DNA from: Helianthus annuus | Taxonomy: Eukaryota; Streptophyta; Magnoliopsida; Asterales; Asteraceae | Assembly: GCF_002127325.2 (NCBI RefSeq) | Contig: NC_035448.2 | Location: 116,835,354-116,899,353, forward strand | Direction of reading: 5' to 3' | DNA length: 64,000 bases | Shown here: positions 44,218 to 55,931 of the stretch, piece after piece | Position numbering within the stretch: position 1 is the stretch's first letter | How the letters are laid out: each line of letters opens with the position of its first letter | The notes under the pieces: model-generated | The model's database searches: none | Told to the model about the DNA's origin: nothing | What the model saw: the letters and a program-made list of their open reading frames with translations, nothing else | Translations under genes and position numbers: made by a program

Positions 44218-47200
44218 ATGAGTGGACGAGGACACGGACGTGGCAACATCAACATGACTCAGGCTGAGTTGAATGACCTAATCAATACCCGCGTGGCTGA
44301 GGCTCTAGCAGCCTATCAAGCTGGTACGGAATGTACCAAGTACTCTCTACTCTTATACCACGTACACGTCTTTTCATTCCTATAATGTGTTTCCTCCCGT
44401 TATTTAGGTCAACAAGCGCAACCTCAACCTAACCAGCCTGCGTGTACGTTCAAAATGTTTATGGACTGCAAGCCACAGACCTTCACCGGGACTGAAGGGG
44501 CTGTGGGACTCCTAAGATGGTTCGAAAAAGCAGAGTCTGTGTTTGCTATCTGTAACTGTCCCGCTGGGGACAGGGTGAAATATGCTGCGGGTACCTTGGC
44601 TGATGGTGCCCTAACATGGTGGAACGCCCAAGTACAGTTGTTGGGCATCGAGGCGGCGAATGCCACAACTTGGGAAGACTTTAAAGAACTGATCAGGGAG
44701 GAGTACTGTCCTCGGGACGAGGTCCAGAAACTGGAAAACGAATACTACGACTTGAAGATGGTTGGATCTGAAGTCGAAGCGTATGTGAAGCGATCGTATG
44801 AACTGGCCGACATGTGCCCAAACTTGTCCCGGCCTATGTCCCGGAGGATTGAGTTATTCATCAAAGGGTTGCCTCCGCGTGTGAAGAGCTTGGTCACTGC
44901 AGCCCATCTCAATGATTTGACACAGATCGTTCGTCTGACTCACAAGATTGTGGATCAAGAGGTGGAAAGCGATTCGTTACCCCCGCGTATTTCGGCCACT
45001 AAAGCTGCTACACCCACTGCCACTGCGTCCGCTAATGATAACAAGCGGAAGTGGAGTGATTATGATAAAGCATCCAGTGCTGGTCAGACTCAGAAAAGGC
45101 CAGATAACCACAACAACCGCAACTTTAGCCAGTCGTCTTCTGTCAATCAAGGCCAGGGAAGTGGTCAAAGTCAGGGCTCGTATGCAGAGAAGAAACCACA
45201 GTGTAATAAGTGTGGCTACCATCATTTCGGGTCGTGTAGTCGCACATATCGCAGGTGTGGTAAAGTGGGCCATGAGGCCAAGGATTGTAGGGCTCCACAG
45301 CCCAAACACCAGCAGCAACAAAACTAGCAGAATCAGAGACAACAGGGACAACCACCCCAGCAGAACCAGGGTTTTAGGAAGGGGTGCTATCAATGTGGGG
45401 ATGAGGGACACTTTAAGCGGGATTGCCCTCAGTTAAACCAGAACGCTAACGACAACAACCGCCCGAATAATAACAACGCTGGAAACAACAACAACAACAA
45501 CGGCAACAACGGGGGTAATGGTGCTCGGGGCAGAGTGTTTCAGCTTGGAGCAGGGGATGCCAGGAATGACGGCAACGTTGTAACTGGTACGTTTCCTGTT
45601 AACAATCGTATTGCTTCTGTATTATTTGATTCGGGTGCCGATTGGAGTTACGTGTCCCTAGAGTTTAGTCAACGATTAGGGATAACCCCAACACCTTTAG
45701 AGGTTAAACAAGTAGTAGAACTAGCAGATGGTAAGACGATGGAAGCCTCAAATGTCCTTTTTGGATGCAAACTAGATCTCGTGGGTCAAGTGTTTGACAT
45801 TGACCTCCTTCCCGTTACGCTCGGTAGTTTTGACATAGTGGTAGGCATGGATTGGTTGTCTAAGCACCAAGCAGAAATTCTGTGTAAGGAGAAGATTGTG
45901 CGTATTCCTCTCCCTGATGGAGAGTCACTGTTAGTTCAAGGGCATCGTAGTGGGACGATGGTTGGGATTATCACGGCCATGCGTGCACAACAGTATCTAC
46001 AAAAGGGGTATCCTGCACTGTTAGCGTTAGTTACCAACGCTCAGTCTGTAGAGAGTAAGATCGAGGATCTACCAGTGGTGCGAGAATTTGCTGATGTATT
46101 CCCAGAGGAGCTACCAGGGTTACCTCCTCACCGTCAAGTAGAATTTCAGATTGATCTTGCACCGGGAGCGGCTCCAATTGCTCGAGCTCCTTACCGGTTA
46201 GCACCTGGAGAGTTACAGGAACTGTCCAATCAATTGCAGGAGTTGTTGGATAGGGGTTTCATTCGACCCAGTTCTTCGCCTTGGGGAGCCCCAGTTCTGT
46301 TCGTAAAGAAGAAAGACGGGTCATTCCGTATGTGTATCGACTATCGAGAGCTCAACAAGGTGACCATTAAGAACCGCTATCCGTTACCACGCATCGACGA
46401 CTTGTTTGACCAGTTGCAAGGGTCAAGTTTCTATTCAAAGATCGACTTAAGGTCGGGTTATCACCAGGTAAGGGTTAGGGAAGAGGATGTTCCCAAGACA
46501 GCCTTCCGAACGCGCTACGGACACTATGAGTTTTTAGTCATGCCGTTTGGATTGACCAATGCACCAGCGGTTTTCATGGATCTCATGAACCGCGTATGTA
46601 AGCCATATCTCGACGAATTTGTTATAGTGTTTATTGACGACATCTTGGTTTATTCCAAGAACAAGGAAGATCACGAGCGCCACCTACGTCTCATCTTGGA
46701 ACTTTTGAGAAAGGAACAGCTGTATGCGAAATTTTCTAAGTGCGACTTTTGGATTCGGGAAGTGCATTTCCTTGGGCACGTCGTTAACGAGAAAGGGATA
46801 CATGTGGACCCTGCGAAGGTGGATGCAGTTAAGAATTGGGCGGCACCAAAGACTCCGTCTGAGGTGCGTCAATTTCTTGGTCTCGCTGGATACTATCGAA
46901 GGTTTATTAAAGACTTCTTGAAAATCGCGCAACCTCTCACCTCACTGACACAGAAGAACACGGCGTACTCTTGGGGAACGAAGCAAGAAGAGGCCTTCCA
47001 GTTGTTAAAACAGAAACTTTGCAGTGCACCGATCTTGTCTTTACCAGAGGGCACCGAAGATTTTGTGGTATATTGTGACGCGTCAATTCAGGGTCTCGGT
47101 TGCGTGTTGATGCAACGCGAGAAGGTAATAGCTTATGCTTCTCGTCAGCTGAAGGTGCACGAGAAGAACTACACGACGCACGACTTGGAGTTAGGAGCGG

Positions 47201-49002
47201 TGGTATTTGCGTTGAAGATTTGGAGGCACTATCTGTACGGTACCAAATGCACCATCTACACCGACCATAGGAGTCTCCAGCACATCTTCGACCAGAAAGA
47301 GTTGAATATGCGACAACGACGATGGGTGGAGTTATTGAACGATTATGAATGTGCCATCAAGTATCATCCGGGCAAGGCGAACGTTGTAGCTGACGCCCTC
47401 AGCAGAAAGGATAATGCACGTAGGCGTGTGCGAGCATTGCAACTAACGATTCAGTCCAACCTCCCTTCCCAGATACGAGACGCTCAGTTGGAAGCGTTGA
47501 AACCAGAGAACGTTCGAGCTGAAGCTTTACGTGGCTCGAGACAACGACTAGAACAGAAGGGAGACGGTGCTTACTATGTAACCGGACGCATCTGGGTTCC
47601 ACTCTATGGTGACTTACGAGAACTCGTAATGGAAGAGGCACATAAATCACGCTACTCTGTACATCCTGGATCAGATAAGATGTACCATGACTTGAAAACT
47701 ACCTACTGGTGGCCCAGCATGAAGGCTCATATAGCAACCTACGTCAGCAAATGTTTGACTTGTGCTAAAGTCAAAGCAGAACATCAAAAGCCCTCAGGTC
47801 TACTGCAGCAACCAGAGATACCCACATGGAAGTGGGAGCAGATCGCTATGGATTTCGTGACAGGACTACCAAGAACTCAGGCTGGGAATGACACTATTTG
47901 GGTGATTGTTGATCGCCTCACGAAATCAGCACACTTCCTAGCAATCAAGGAAACAGACAAGTTTTCTCAGCTGGCAGCAGTGTATCTTAAGGAAGTAGTT
48001 TCTAGGCATGGAGTGCCAACTTCTATCATTTCAGACCGTGATCCGAGTTTTACTTCAGAGTTATGGCAGTCAATGCATAAATCGTTTGGTTCCCAACTCG
48101 ACATGAGTACCGCTTATCACCCGCAGACAGATGGTCAAAGCGAGCGCACCATCCAAACACTCGAAGATATGCTTCGGGCATGCGTACTCGACTTTGGAAA
48201 AGGATGGGAGAAGCACCTACCGTTGATAGAATTCTCCTACAACAACAGCTACCATTCAAGTATTAAGGCAGCTCCGTTCGAAGCACTGTACGGACGGAAA
48301 TGTCGTTCACCTCTCTGTTGGCATGAGGTGGGGGATAGTCAGATCACAGGACCTGAGTTTGTTCTTGAAGCATCGGAAAGCATTGTGCAGATCAGAAACC
48401 GTATGGCCGCAGCTCGTGACCGCCAGAAGAGCTACGCTGACAAGCGTAGTAAACCGTTGGAATTCGAAGTTAATGATCGCGTTATGCTAAAAGTCTCACC
48501 CTGGAAGGGTGTGGTGCGTTTTGGGAAACGCGGCAAATTAAACCCTCGTTATGTGGGACCGTTCAAAATTCTAGAACGAATTAGAAAAGTGGCCTACAGG
48601 TTGGAATTACCTGCTGAGTTGGGTAATGTCCATGATGTATTTCACGTATCGCAGCTAAAGAAGTGTTTGGTCGATGAAACACTAGTAGTACCATTTCAAG
48701 AGCTGAAGATAGACGACAAATTGCAGTTTGTCGAAGAACCAATTGAAATTATGGATCGGGAGGTTAAAGTTCGTAAACACAGCCGTATACCGATTGTGAA
48801 AATTCGTTGGAACTCAAGACGTGGTCCAGAGTTCACGTGGGAATGCGAGGACCAGATGAAAGTTAAGTACCCACATCTGTTCCCCAATGACCAGTCAAAA
48901 CCTAGCGAACCTACTATTGATGCAACTGGTGAATTTCGGGACGAAATTCCCATTCAAGTTGGGGAGGATGTGACACCCCAGGAAAACCAGCAGACGATAT
49001 GA
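44218..49002 (+). pseudogene. gag-pol: Tekay-2 gag-pol polyprotein, spliced, with one nonsense codon
   Basis: Exon 1 (44218-44323) and exon 2 (44408-49002) join over an 84-bp GT-AG intron into one 1566-codon frame. The N-terminus is RG-rich, then comes the gag core (CTFKMFMDCKP) and zinc knuckles on both sides of a TAG at 45325-45327 (codon 342). That TAG falls in a Gln-rich linker where CAG is the likely ancestor. Protease DSGA is near residue 443 and RT FIDD near 777. RNase H follows, then an integrase with intact [10 protein letters not shown], and a chromodomain from about 1478 ([12 protein letters not shown]). Everything after the TAG is open, so this copy would make only a truncated Gag unless the stop is read through. 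In the second knuckle region the pattern CRRCGKVGHEAKDC-like is altered at its first Cys. Confidence 0.95.
44324..44407 (+). other. Short intron in Tekay-2 gag
   Basis: GT at 44324 and AG at 44406-44407. Removal joins the RG-rich N-terminus to the gag core in phase 1, the same phase and place as in Tekay-1, though the two introns are not obviously alike in sequence. Confidence 0.75.
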
Positions 49003-49083
49003 CTTACCTAGCTTTAACCTATCTAGCTTTTCAATGAGTGAGTACCAAATTTCGGGACGAAATTTCTTTTTAGTTGGGGATAC
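48930..49083 (+). other. Tekay-2 duplicated pre-PPT motif and polypurine tract
   Basis: The palindrome AATTTCGGGACGAAATT followed by GTTGGGGA occurs twice, near 48932-48966 and near 49049-49080, the second directly before the 3' LTR. The first copy lies inside the coding end of the polyprotein. Only the second can be the functional polypurine tract. Confidence 0.75.
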
Positions 49084-51448
49084 TGTGACAACTCGTATTT
49101 CAAACCCGTCTTTGTATTATATGCAACGTATGTGAACTTGATTGAATTACCGAATGATTAAACTATTGAGTGTATGATGTTATGACATGTTATTTGAATA
49201 GGTGTTATGTGAATATGTATATGTTTACTCAACCCGAACCGCACAACACACCACACCGCTGGACCGCACAAACCTCCTTGGGTCGTGTAGCTTGTACGCG
49301 GACCCATAGGCCAACAAGTTGGGCTCGGCCCACTCCTCTTAAATGTGTAAACCCTCAATTGTTACAATCACTTGACACAACACAACCCTAGCTCTCTCTC
49401 TCTCTCTCTCACGAACCGAAGGCAGCCAAGGCATCCATCCCATCGAATCATCATCTTGTTCGGATCAATTCTTGTTCCTTCCCCATTCGGTTGGTATGAT
49501 TGATTAATTGTATTTGATGTTTTGATGTTTTGTTACAGTAGCTTTGCATGATGATCTAGGATTTCTGATTAATATGATTGTTTGGGTTGAATGATAGTGT
49601 TCTTGATAATCGGATCCCGTGTACACTTGATTTGCATGTTCGATAGTGTTTATACGGGTTGGAATACATGATCTAGTATTAGAACCGAACACATGGAAAT
49701 TGGCTGTGATATAATAGAACTCGGATAGGTGATCAGGTTTAACTCGATTACATGTTTACAAGTTGTGTTCATGTTTGATTCGGTTGGGGTTCTTGAGAAA
49801 ACATTGGAATTATGCATGTTTGATCGATTTCGTGATTATCAGGATTGTTAGAATGATGTTGATTGATTTTGTTAATTGGTTGGTAAACTTGGAAACTGGG
49901 ATAATTGTAACTAATGTGCATAATTTCCGGAAATTGTTAACCTATCGCACAAGGGGCCGATCGAACAAAGCGGCCCCAATCACACGAGCCAGTCGCACAA
50001 CATGGCTGATTCACACAAGTAAACCGGTCACACAAGTGCCAAAATCGCACAAGCGATTCCCCACCGCACAAGATGTCTTGATCGCACAAGGTACTAGGTT
50101 AGCTTAACTGTTGGGCCGATAGACATGTTGGGTTGGGCTGGTCGGATCGCACAACCCACATAACTCGCACAAGTTGAGCTGTTATGCTGTTGGGCCGGAC
50201 AAGCCCAAAGGCTAGTCGCACAACCCGGTTCACTCGCACAAGGATTACTGGATCGTACATATAATATTTGTTTAACCGATTGGGCCTCAAGCCCAATCCT
50301 GATCGCACAACCTATACGAAGCGCACAAGTCACTTAGGTCATTTGTTTGGGCCGTGTATGCCATTGGACTTTTATGTTGATAATTGGGCCGGGCTTGTTG
50401 GACCGCACAACATGCTGTGGATCGCACAAGGTTGTGCCGATCGCACAACATGTTGGGCCGGATGTTATTGGGCTGAATCAATTAATTGCACAATGCTGAA
50501 TGGATTGTATGACTGTTATGTGTTGCCATGATTAATTCGTGCCTGTAACGTGATAACTTGTGTGAAACATGCGTGCCTTACCTGAACCAAACCTGACTTA
50601 TATGGTAATCCTGTTAGGACGTGATTGACCACTTATAAATCAAGTAACTTTTGGTATAATCTGCCGAGCAAACCAAGGTGAGTTCATTGCATTTTCTCAA
50701 GCATGCGTCCCGGTGGTTTGGGACAACTGGTAAACATTTGGAAGGGAAACTTGGGGTAAACAACTGGAACATAGAAACAATCATCTACCGGATTGCCTGT
50801 TAGGCAATGGGGTAATTAGTTGATAGCGCTATTAGGTTTGGCACCCTCACACCGGGCCGTAAGGACGGGCGTGAACTAATTACTGGGACAACTTGTAACG
50901 CGGATATAAGACCTCCTACAGCTTGTCAAGGTTGTTTGATACCTTGACTTTGACCAATGCCTGTAGGGCATTGGGGTTAGGCATTCCCATCATTGACGCT
51001 GCATACGGTACAATAATCAAGTTAACAACGACATCTGAACCAAACAACGAGTTGATTTAACTAATATCTGGTAACTTCACACGTAAGCAACACCTTGAAC
51101 TCACCAGCGTAGTCTGACACACTTGTTTGCATGCTTGTAGGTCGTTAACTTTGGAACATGGGCTTGCTATCTGGGCGTGCTGGAGTGGTCATGGATCGAA
51201 GCTACTGGATTATTTATAATTGATACATTGGTTTTAAGTTTATTTTGAAACGCTTACTAAACGACTTATCATATGCTTCCGCTACATAACTCTTGGAAAT
51301 AATATTGTGTTTGACATTTAATCTTGGCGATTAATGACATGTTTTATTTAAGTATTTACTACTGGTTCAATGTGATTGGTGGCTCAGACTCTGATGTGTA
51401 ACACGCCTCGCGGGGTTTCCGCAGGGGTGGTATTTTGGGGGTGTTACA
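49084..51448 (+). repeat. Tekay-2 3' LTR
   Basis: Near-identical to the 5' LTR. The CT tract is shorter and a few single-base differences are visible (for example near 49158, 49282 and 49967). Ends GGGGGTGTTACA followed by the TSD ATAAG. Confidence 0.95.
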
Positions 51449-51556
51449 ATAAGATTAACTCACAGTCGAGATTCAAATACAGCATAAGATATAAGAACTT
51501 GACTGCCAATTCTAGAGCAGATACATACATGATTATAGACTACGCGTGTTTAGTAT

Positions 51557-53998
51557 TCAATGAGCTTTAAGGGGCGTCCCGATCTTCTGACCAAAGTTAA
51601 ACATATAGTTTCTCCTTGCTGGATGCTCCTCTTGGGGCCTGTTATATGCAGTCCATACCGGCTCTCCAACAAACAACCTCATCAACTGCATACAACCAAA
51701 TAAACACCAATCAAAAAACTGGATCAACAAGGTCATCACATGAGGTTGATTAGGGTGCATGTGCTTTTGCTAGTGAAACCCGTGTTAGTTTCTCAAAAAC
51801 GCCTTGAAAATTCATATTGAATTTGAAGTTGGAATGTAGGTTGACTTGAATAGTCAAGGTCAAGATGAATGACGCCTTATAAGCAGATATGTGATCTCTT
51901 TTGAGGTGGCAAAGTTGACCCGTTCAGGTTATGTTTAATCCCGAACGGGTCAAAGTGTAATATAACAAAAAGAACCAAATAAAGAAATGGGTCAAATATT
52001 TCGAGCGGGGCAAAAGTCACCCAAAGAGTTTAATTTAATGCATACAACCTCCAAAGTCATTTTACTTAAGAAATTAGATTATTATCGTAATAATATAGCT
52101 TTATAATTATATATTTACAAGATTCGGACAAAAGGTGTACCTGATCAACCTGACCTGACCCATACCAATGTTACCCATTTTGAGTGACCAAAAGCCGTTT
52201 GACCCATTGCCCAACCAGCATGACCCACCCATTTTCCACAATTCGTGTTCATTACCTTGATATAGTTGGAGGTGTCGAGGGTGAATCGGTGGTAGATTCC
52301 GGCTGGCAAAATGATGAGGTCGCCAGCCTTGATCCAAATGCGAATCCAACGATCATCGTTGTCCCTGATATCAAAATACCCACTCCCTTCCAAACAATAA
52401 CGTATCTCTTCGTCTGCATGAATGTGCTCTGTATAGAAGTTCTTCAGCTTTTGCTCATAATTCTCCACTTTCTCAGGGCACAAATCCAGCAGATCCTACA
52501 AAATGAAATTACCAAAGCTAAATTAAGTGCTTGAGATCCTATTTTTTTAAGGGATGTGTATATGCGTATACATCTGTGTATACATAATGTTTTAAGTGTG
52601 ACCTATTTTGACAGGTCGTTAAATTTGAGTTAGCCCAAATTGACCCGTTGTATAATTTGAGTAGACACAGATGAACTTGAATGCAATTTTTACGGGTCAT
52701 GATTGTCTGGCTTATTTATTATTACGATAAGGGGATATGACCGTCTGGATTACAACGGGATCACTAAGGATAAGTAAATCAACCGACTTCATAAGATGTA
52801 TTAGAGACCACTTGGCTATATGTTTATAAGTAATAATGCACATACTGAATGTCTAGAATGAGATACCAGGCTCCACAAGATGGTGTGTGTGTGTGATCTT
52901 GGTGGTTGTAGTTGTAATTTGTAATAAACAAATAAGAGTTAAATGCCATTTTAGTCCCTGTGGTTTAGGCCATTTTGCCAGTTTAGTCCAAAGGTTTCAT
53001 TTTTCGCCTGTGGGTCCAAAAAGGTTTCACCGTTGCCATTTTAGTCCACTGGGTTAACTTCATCCATTTTTTCTGTTAACGAGAAGGGCAATTCGATGAT
53101 TTTATATGGCCGAATTGCCCTTATAGTTAACAGAATTACATATAAAATGACCGAATTGCCCTTCTCGTTAACAGAAAAAATGGATGAAGTTAACCCAGTG
53201 GACTAAAATGGCAACAGTGAAACCTTTTTGGACCCACAGGCGAAAAATAAAACCTTTGGACTAAACTGGCAAAATGACTCAAACCACAGGGACAAAAATG
53301 GCATTTAACTCAACAAATAATTAGTTTGAATATTTGAGAAAATCTATACCTAAAGTGACCAAAGAACCAGATATATCCAAGATTGGTGACTAAATAAACC
53401 AGATAATCATAAAAGTTCTTAAATATGGTTGTGTTTAGGGGCAGCAATTTGTGACAAACACCAAAATAATCAAATTTCGAGTTGTCATATGACCATATCT
53501 AATCTGTTTAATAAACAGGTCATGTTCGGGTTAACAACTTAACATGTTTATCTCGCTTAATTAAACAAGTTGACCCGTCAATCCATCTAACCAAAAAGTC
53601 AACCGCCAACTTGTTTATAACTCGTTAAACACGTTTACAACCCGACACGATTGACACCCTAGTTATGTTACAAGAACTCACTAATTAGATTTCGAAATCG
53701 AAGTACTAACTAAAAGTGTAAGATTACCATGTAATTGTAGCCTCTGTCAGCCCTAATCTTCTCCAACTCTTCATCATCCTCATACTTTTCCGGATTCAAC
53801 TTCCAGTGTAAAACACCCAATTCTACACAGACCCAAATCAAAACAAACCTTAAAACACACAAATCTTTAACCAAATAAGTAAAACAAAAACATACCAGCT
53901 AAGTAATCAGGCGAAACAAACTCTTTGGGATTGCGTTGATGAGGAAGTTGTGGATCATTGGGAACATCATCCATGAACCATGCCTGAAGAATCGCCAT
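51557..53998 (-). CDS. ARD: Acireductone dioxygenase (1,2-dihydroxy-3-keto-5-methylthiopentene dioxygenase)
   Basis: Methionine-salvage enzyme. It oxidises the acireductone derived from methylthioadenosine; the product depends on whether Fe or Ni is bound. Four exons on the minus strand, 53998-53896, 53822-53728, 52495-52256 and 51685-51557, with GT-AG borders, give 188 codons, the usual plant length. It starts [11 protein letters not shown]. The cupin metal site is complete: H90, H92 and E96 in EHIHADEE, and H135 in GIYHRF. Other conserved segments are [23 protein letters not shown] and [10 protein letters not shown]. The C-terminus after [12 protein letters not shown] is less conserved, ending near the 3' UTR where Tekay-2 has landed. 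Predicted cytosolic or nuclear, with no targeting peptide. The frame is intact, so it is probably functional. Confidence 0.96.
52936..53311. mobile_element. Mutator-type MITE in acireductone dioxygenase intron 2
   Basis: 376 bp, ends GAGTTAAATG and CATTTAACTC, inverted along most of the length, with an exact 9-bp target duplication AACAAATAA (52927-52935 and 53312-53320). A 9-bp duplication is diagnostic of the Mutator superfamily. Same family and length as the copy in the ATP sulfurylase intron. Confidence 0.92.
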
Positions 53999-54287
53999 AG
54001 AGAGTACAGTAGTCGGGTTGAATCGAAACCGAAATTAGGTATATATCGTTACCGGGTTCTCGAAGTTTCGGAGATTTTTGGTTTTATTGATGTTGCACGA
54101 TTCTTGCCTGTGGTCGTTAGCTTACGTTGTTTATGTGGCATCCATTTTTTTCTAAAGGTACGTGGTCATAATTTTTTTTTTTTTTTTTCTAAGAGATATT
54201 ACAAGAGATGATTTTTGAAAACTAGTATTTTGGGTTTAATATTAACTAGTAATTTTACCGGTTGCACGTTTTAAGAGCGTTGAAGCG
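53999..54287. other. 5' UTR/promoter side of acireductone dioxygenase
   Basis: Upstream of the minus-strand ATG, with a T-run near 54170-54190. AACTAGTAATTTTACC near 54244 resembles a Helitron 3' end on the minus strand but lacks a good hairpin. No other gene. Confidence 0.4.
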
Positions 54288-55732
54288 CAGTGGCGGAGCC
54301 AGAAACCTTTTCTTATGGTGTCATTTTTTACGGATATCCGGGTTTATAGTAACCTAGAGTTGAACCTTTTTAGATCGGTTCGGATCTAGTCGGGTCGAAT
54401 CACATAATAAAAGCAAATATCACAGTAAAAGCACAATGTCAATGAATAAAAACACATAATAAAATTACAAAGTCATATGAAATATATAAAAAAAAATCAT
54501 TTAATAGTTGCTCTGTACGCATTTTCATTTTTTGAAAATGATTCATAATGTTTTCAACAAGTATTCGAGCATGCACTTCGCGGTGGGTCGTAGGAGGTTG
54601 ATGGTGAAGATTGAAGCCCACGCTTCACGGCAAGGTCGTAGAGGTTGATGGCGAGGATGTATATATTTCATGACGGAAAATCAACATAATTAAGTAAACA
54701 ATTTAGAGTTAAAAGTTCTATTTAACTATAATAAGGTAAATAAAAAATGATAATATTTGTTATCTTGTATATTTTATATTGAAGGGTTAAAAAGCAACAT
54801 GATTAAATAACCATGTCTAGAGTTAAAAGTCAGCTTTAATTATAATAAGTAAAACAAAAAATAACTAAACCTATAAAAAGGATAAAAGAACAGATATTTG
54901 TTAAAAAAGAAAAAAAATAAGTTTCTTAACTTTATTAAACTTTAAGGACCGTGTGATATCTCTATTAAAGTTTGGGGGTCGAAATATAAATCGCTTATAA
55001 AAAAATATAATTATTATTAAACTTACCTATGGTAAATCTATTAAAGTTAAAGGGTATATGTAAATCGTTTATCAAAAAAATTATTATAGTTTAGAGGTTG
55101 TGTGATAACTTTATTAATGTTCAGGGCTAGAAACGTAAATTAATTATAAAAAGAGACAATAATACTATAGCCTTATAATTATGAATTAAACTATTAAATG
55201 ACCAAACATAGATTTATTACTATTCACGTTTTGAATTGTTATAGTGTAGAATGGCAACTTGCAAAAAAAAAAAAAATAAAAAATAAAAAACCCACTTATT
55301 CATTATAATAAACGAGTGCAAGCAGCATTCAGATGATCATCAAACATCTGGTTCTGGTTAGGTTAAATAATTGAACCAAAACCAATTAGACATGGGTCTA
55401 TAATGCTTACTAAACAATTGAAACAAAACCAATTAGACATGACCTAAAATGCTTACTAGATTAGAAAAAAAAATTAAGCATGGACCTCTAATGATTTAAA
55501 GTATACTAAATAAATTCAAGTAACTGAGCTTAATTTTTGAACTATAAATTTGTTTATTATCTAATTCTTTTAGAAGAAAACAAAACAATGGTGTTGTTTG
55601 TAAAAAGACAATGGTGTCGCTGGTAAAAAAACAATGGTGTCGCTCAAATTTTTCCTATTATACGTTGTATTTGCTACACAAAATTCAATGGTGTCGGGCG
55701 ACACCGTTGTTCAAAGTGTGGCTCCGCCACTG
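54288..55732. mobile_element. Non-autonomous hAT element
   Basis: 1445 bp. Terminal inverted repeats CAGTGGCGGAGCCA at both ends, with an exact 8-bp target duplication TTGAAGCG (54280-54287 and 55733-55740), the duplication length of the hAT superfamily. The AT-rich interior has no transposase frame, so it depends on a source element. GGTGTC motifs recur near both ends. Confidence 0.9.
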
Positions 55733-55931
55733 TTGAAGCGTATGGTAATTTGAATTTTTACCGTCAAGTGAAAACATTTTATATCTGACCAGGTTTATTT
55801 CTAAACAAAATTTACGTTAAACGTAAACCAACTTAAAACGTACATAGAAATAAGCATGAAAACATATTACATTTGACCCGACTCGTCGAAATGTAAACCA
55901 ACTTGATTTTATGTCAACACCTACATAAGAA

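Larger units (their letters stand above)
41333..51453 (+). mobile_element. Tekay-2: complete Ty3/gypsy chromovirus with 5-bp TSD
   Basis: LTRs at 41338-43703 and 49084-51448 (2366 and 2365 bp) begin TGTGACAACTCG and end GGGGGTGTTACA. The target duplication ATAAG lies at 41333-41337 and 51449-51453. It has a tRNA-Met primer site, a single gag-pol with chromodomain, and no additional ORF. It belongs to the same branch as Tekay-1 but differs throughout its LTRs, so it is a separate family. By eye the LTRs differ by about eight or nine single-base or small changes, so it is recent but older than Tekay-1. One TAG in gag. It is inserted immediately 3' of the acireductone dioxygenase gene. Confidence 0.95.

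Noticed and set aside
51557..51760. Separate short gene at the end of acireductone dioxygenase
   Set aside because: It is the last exon of that gene plus intron sequence; the acceptor at 51687-51686 joins it in frame to exon 3.
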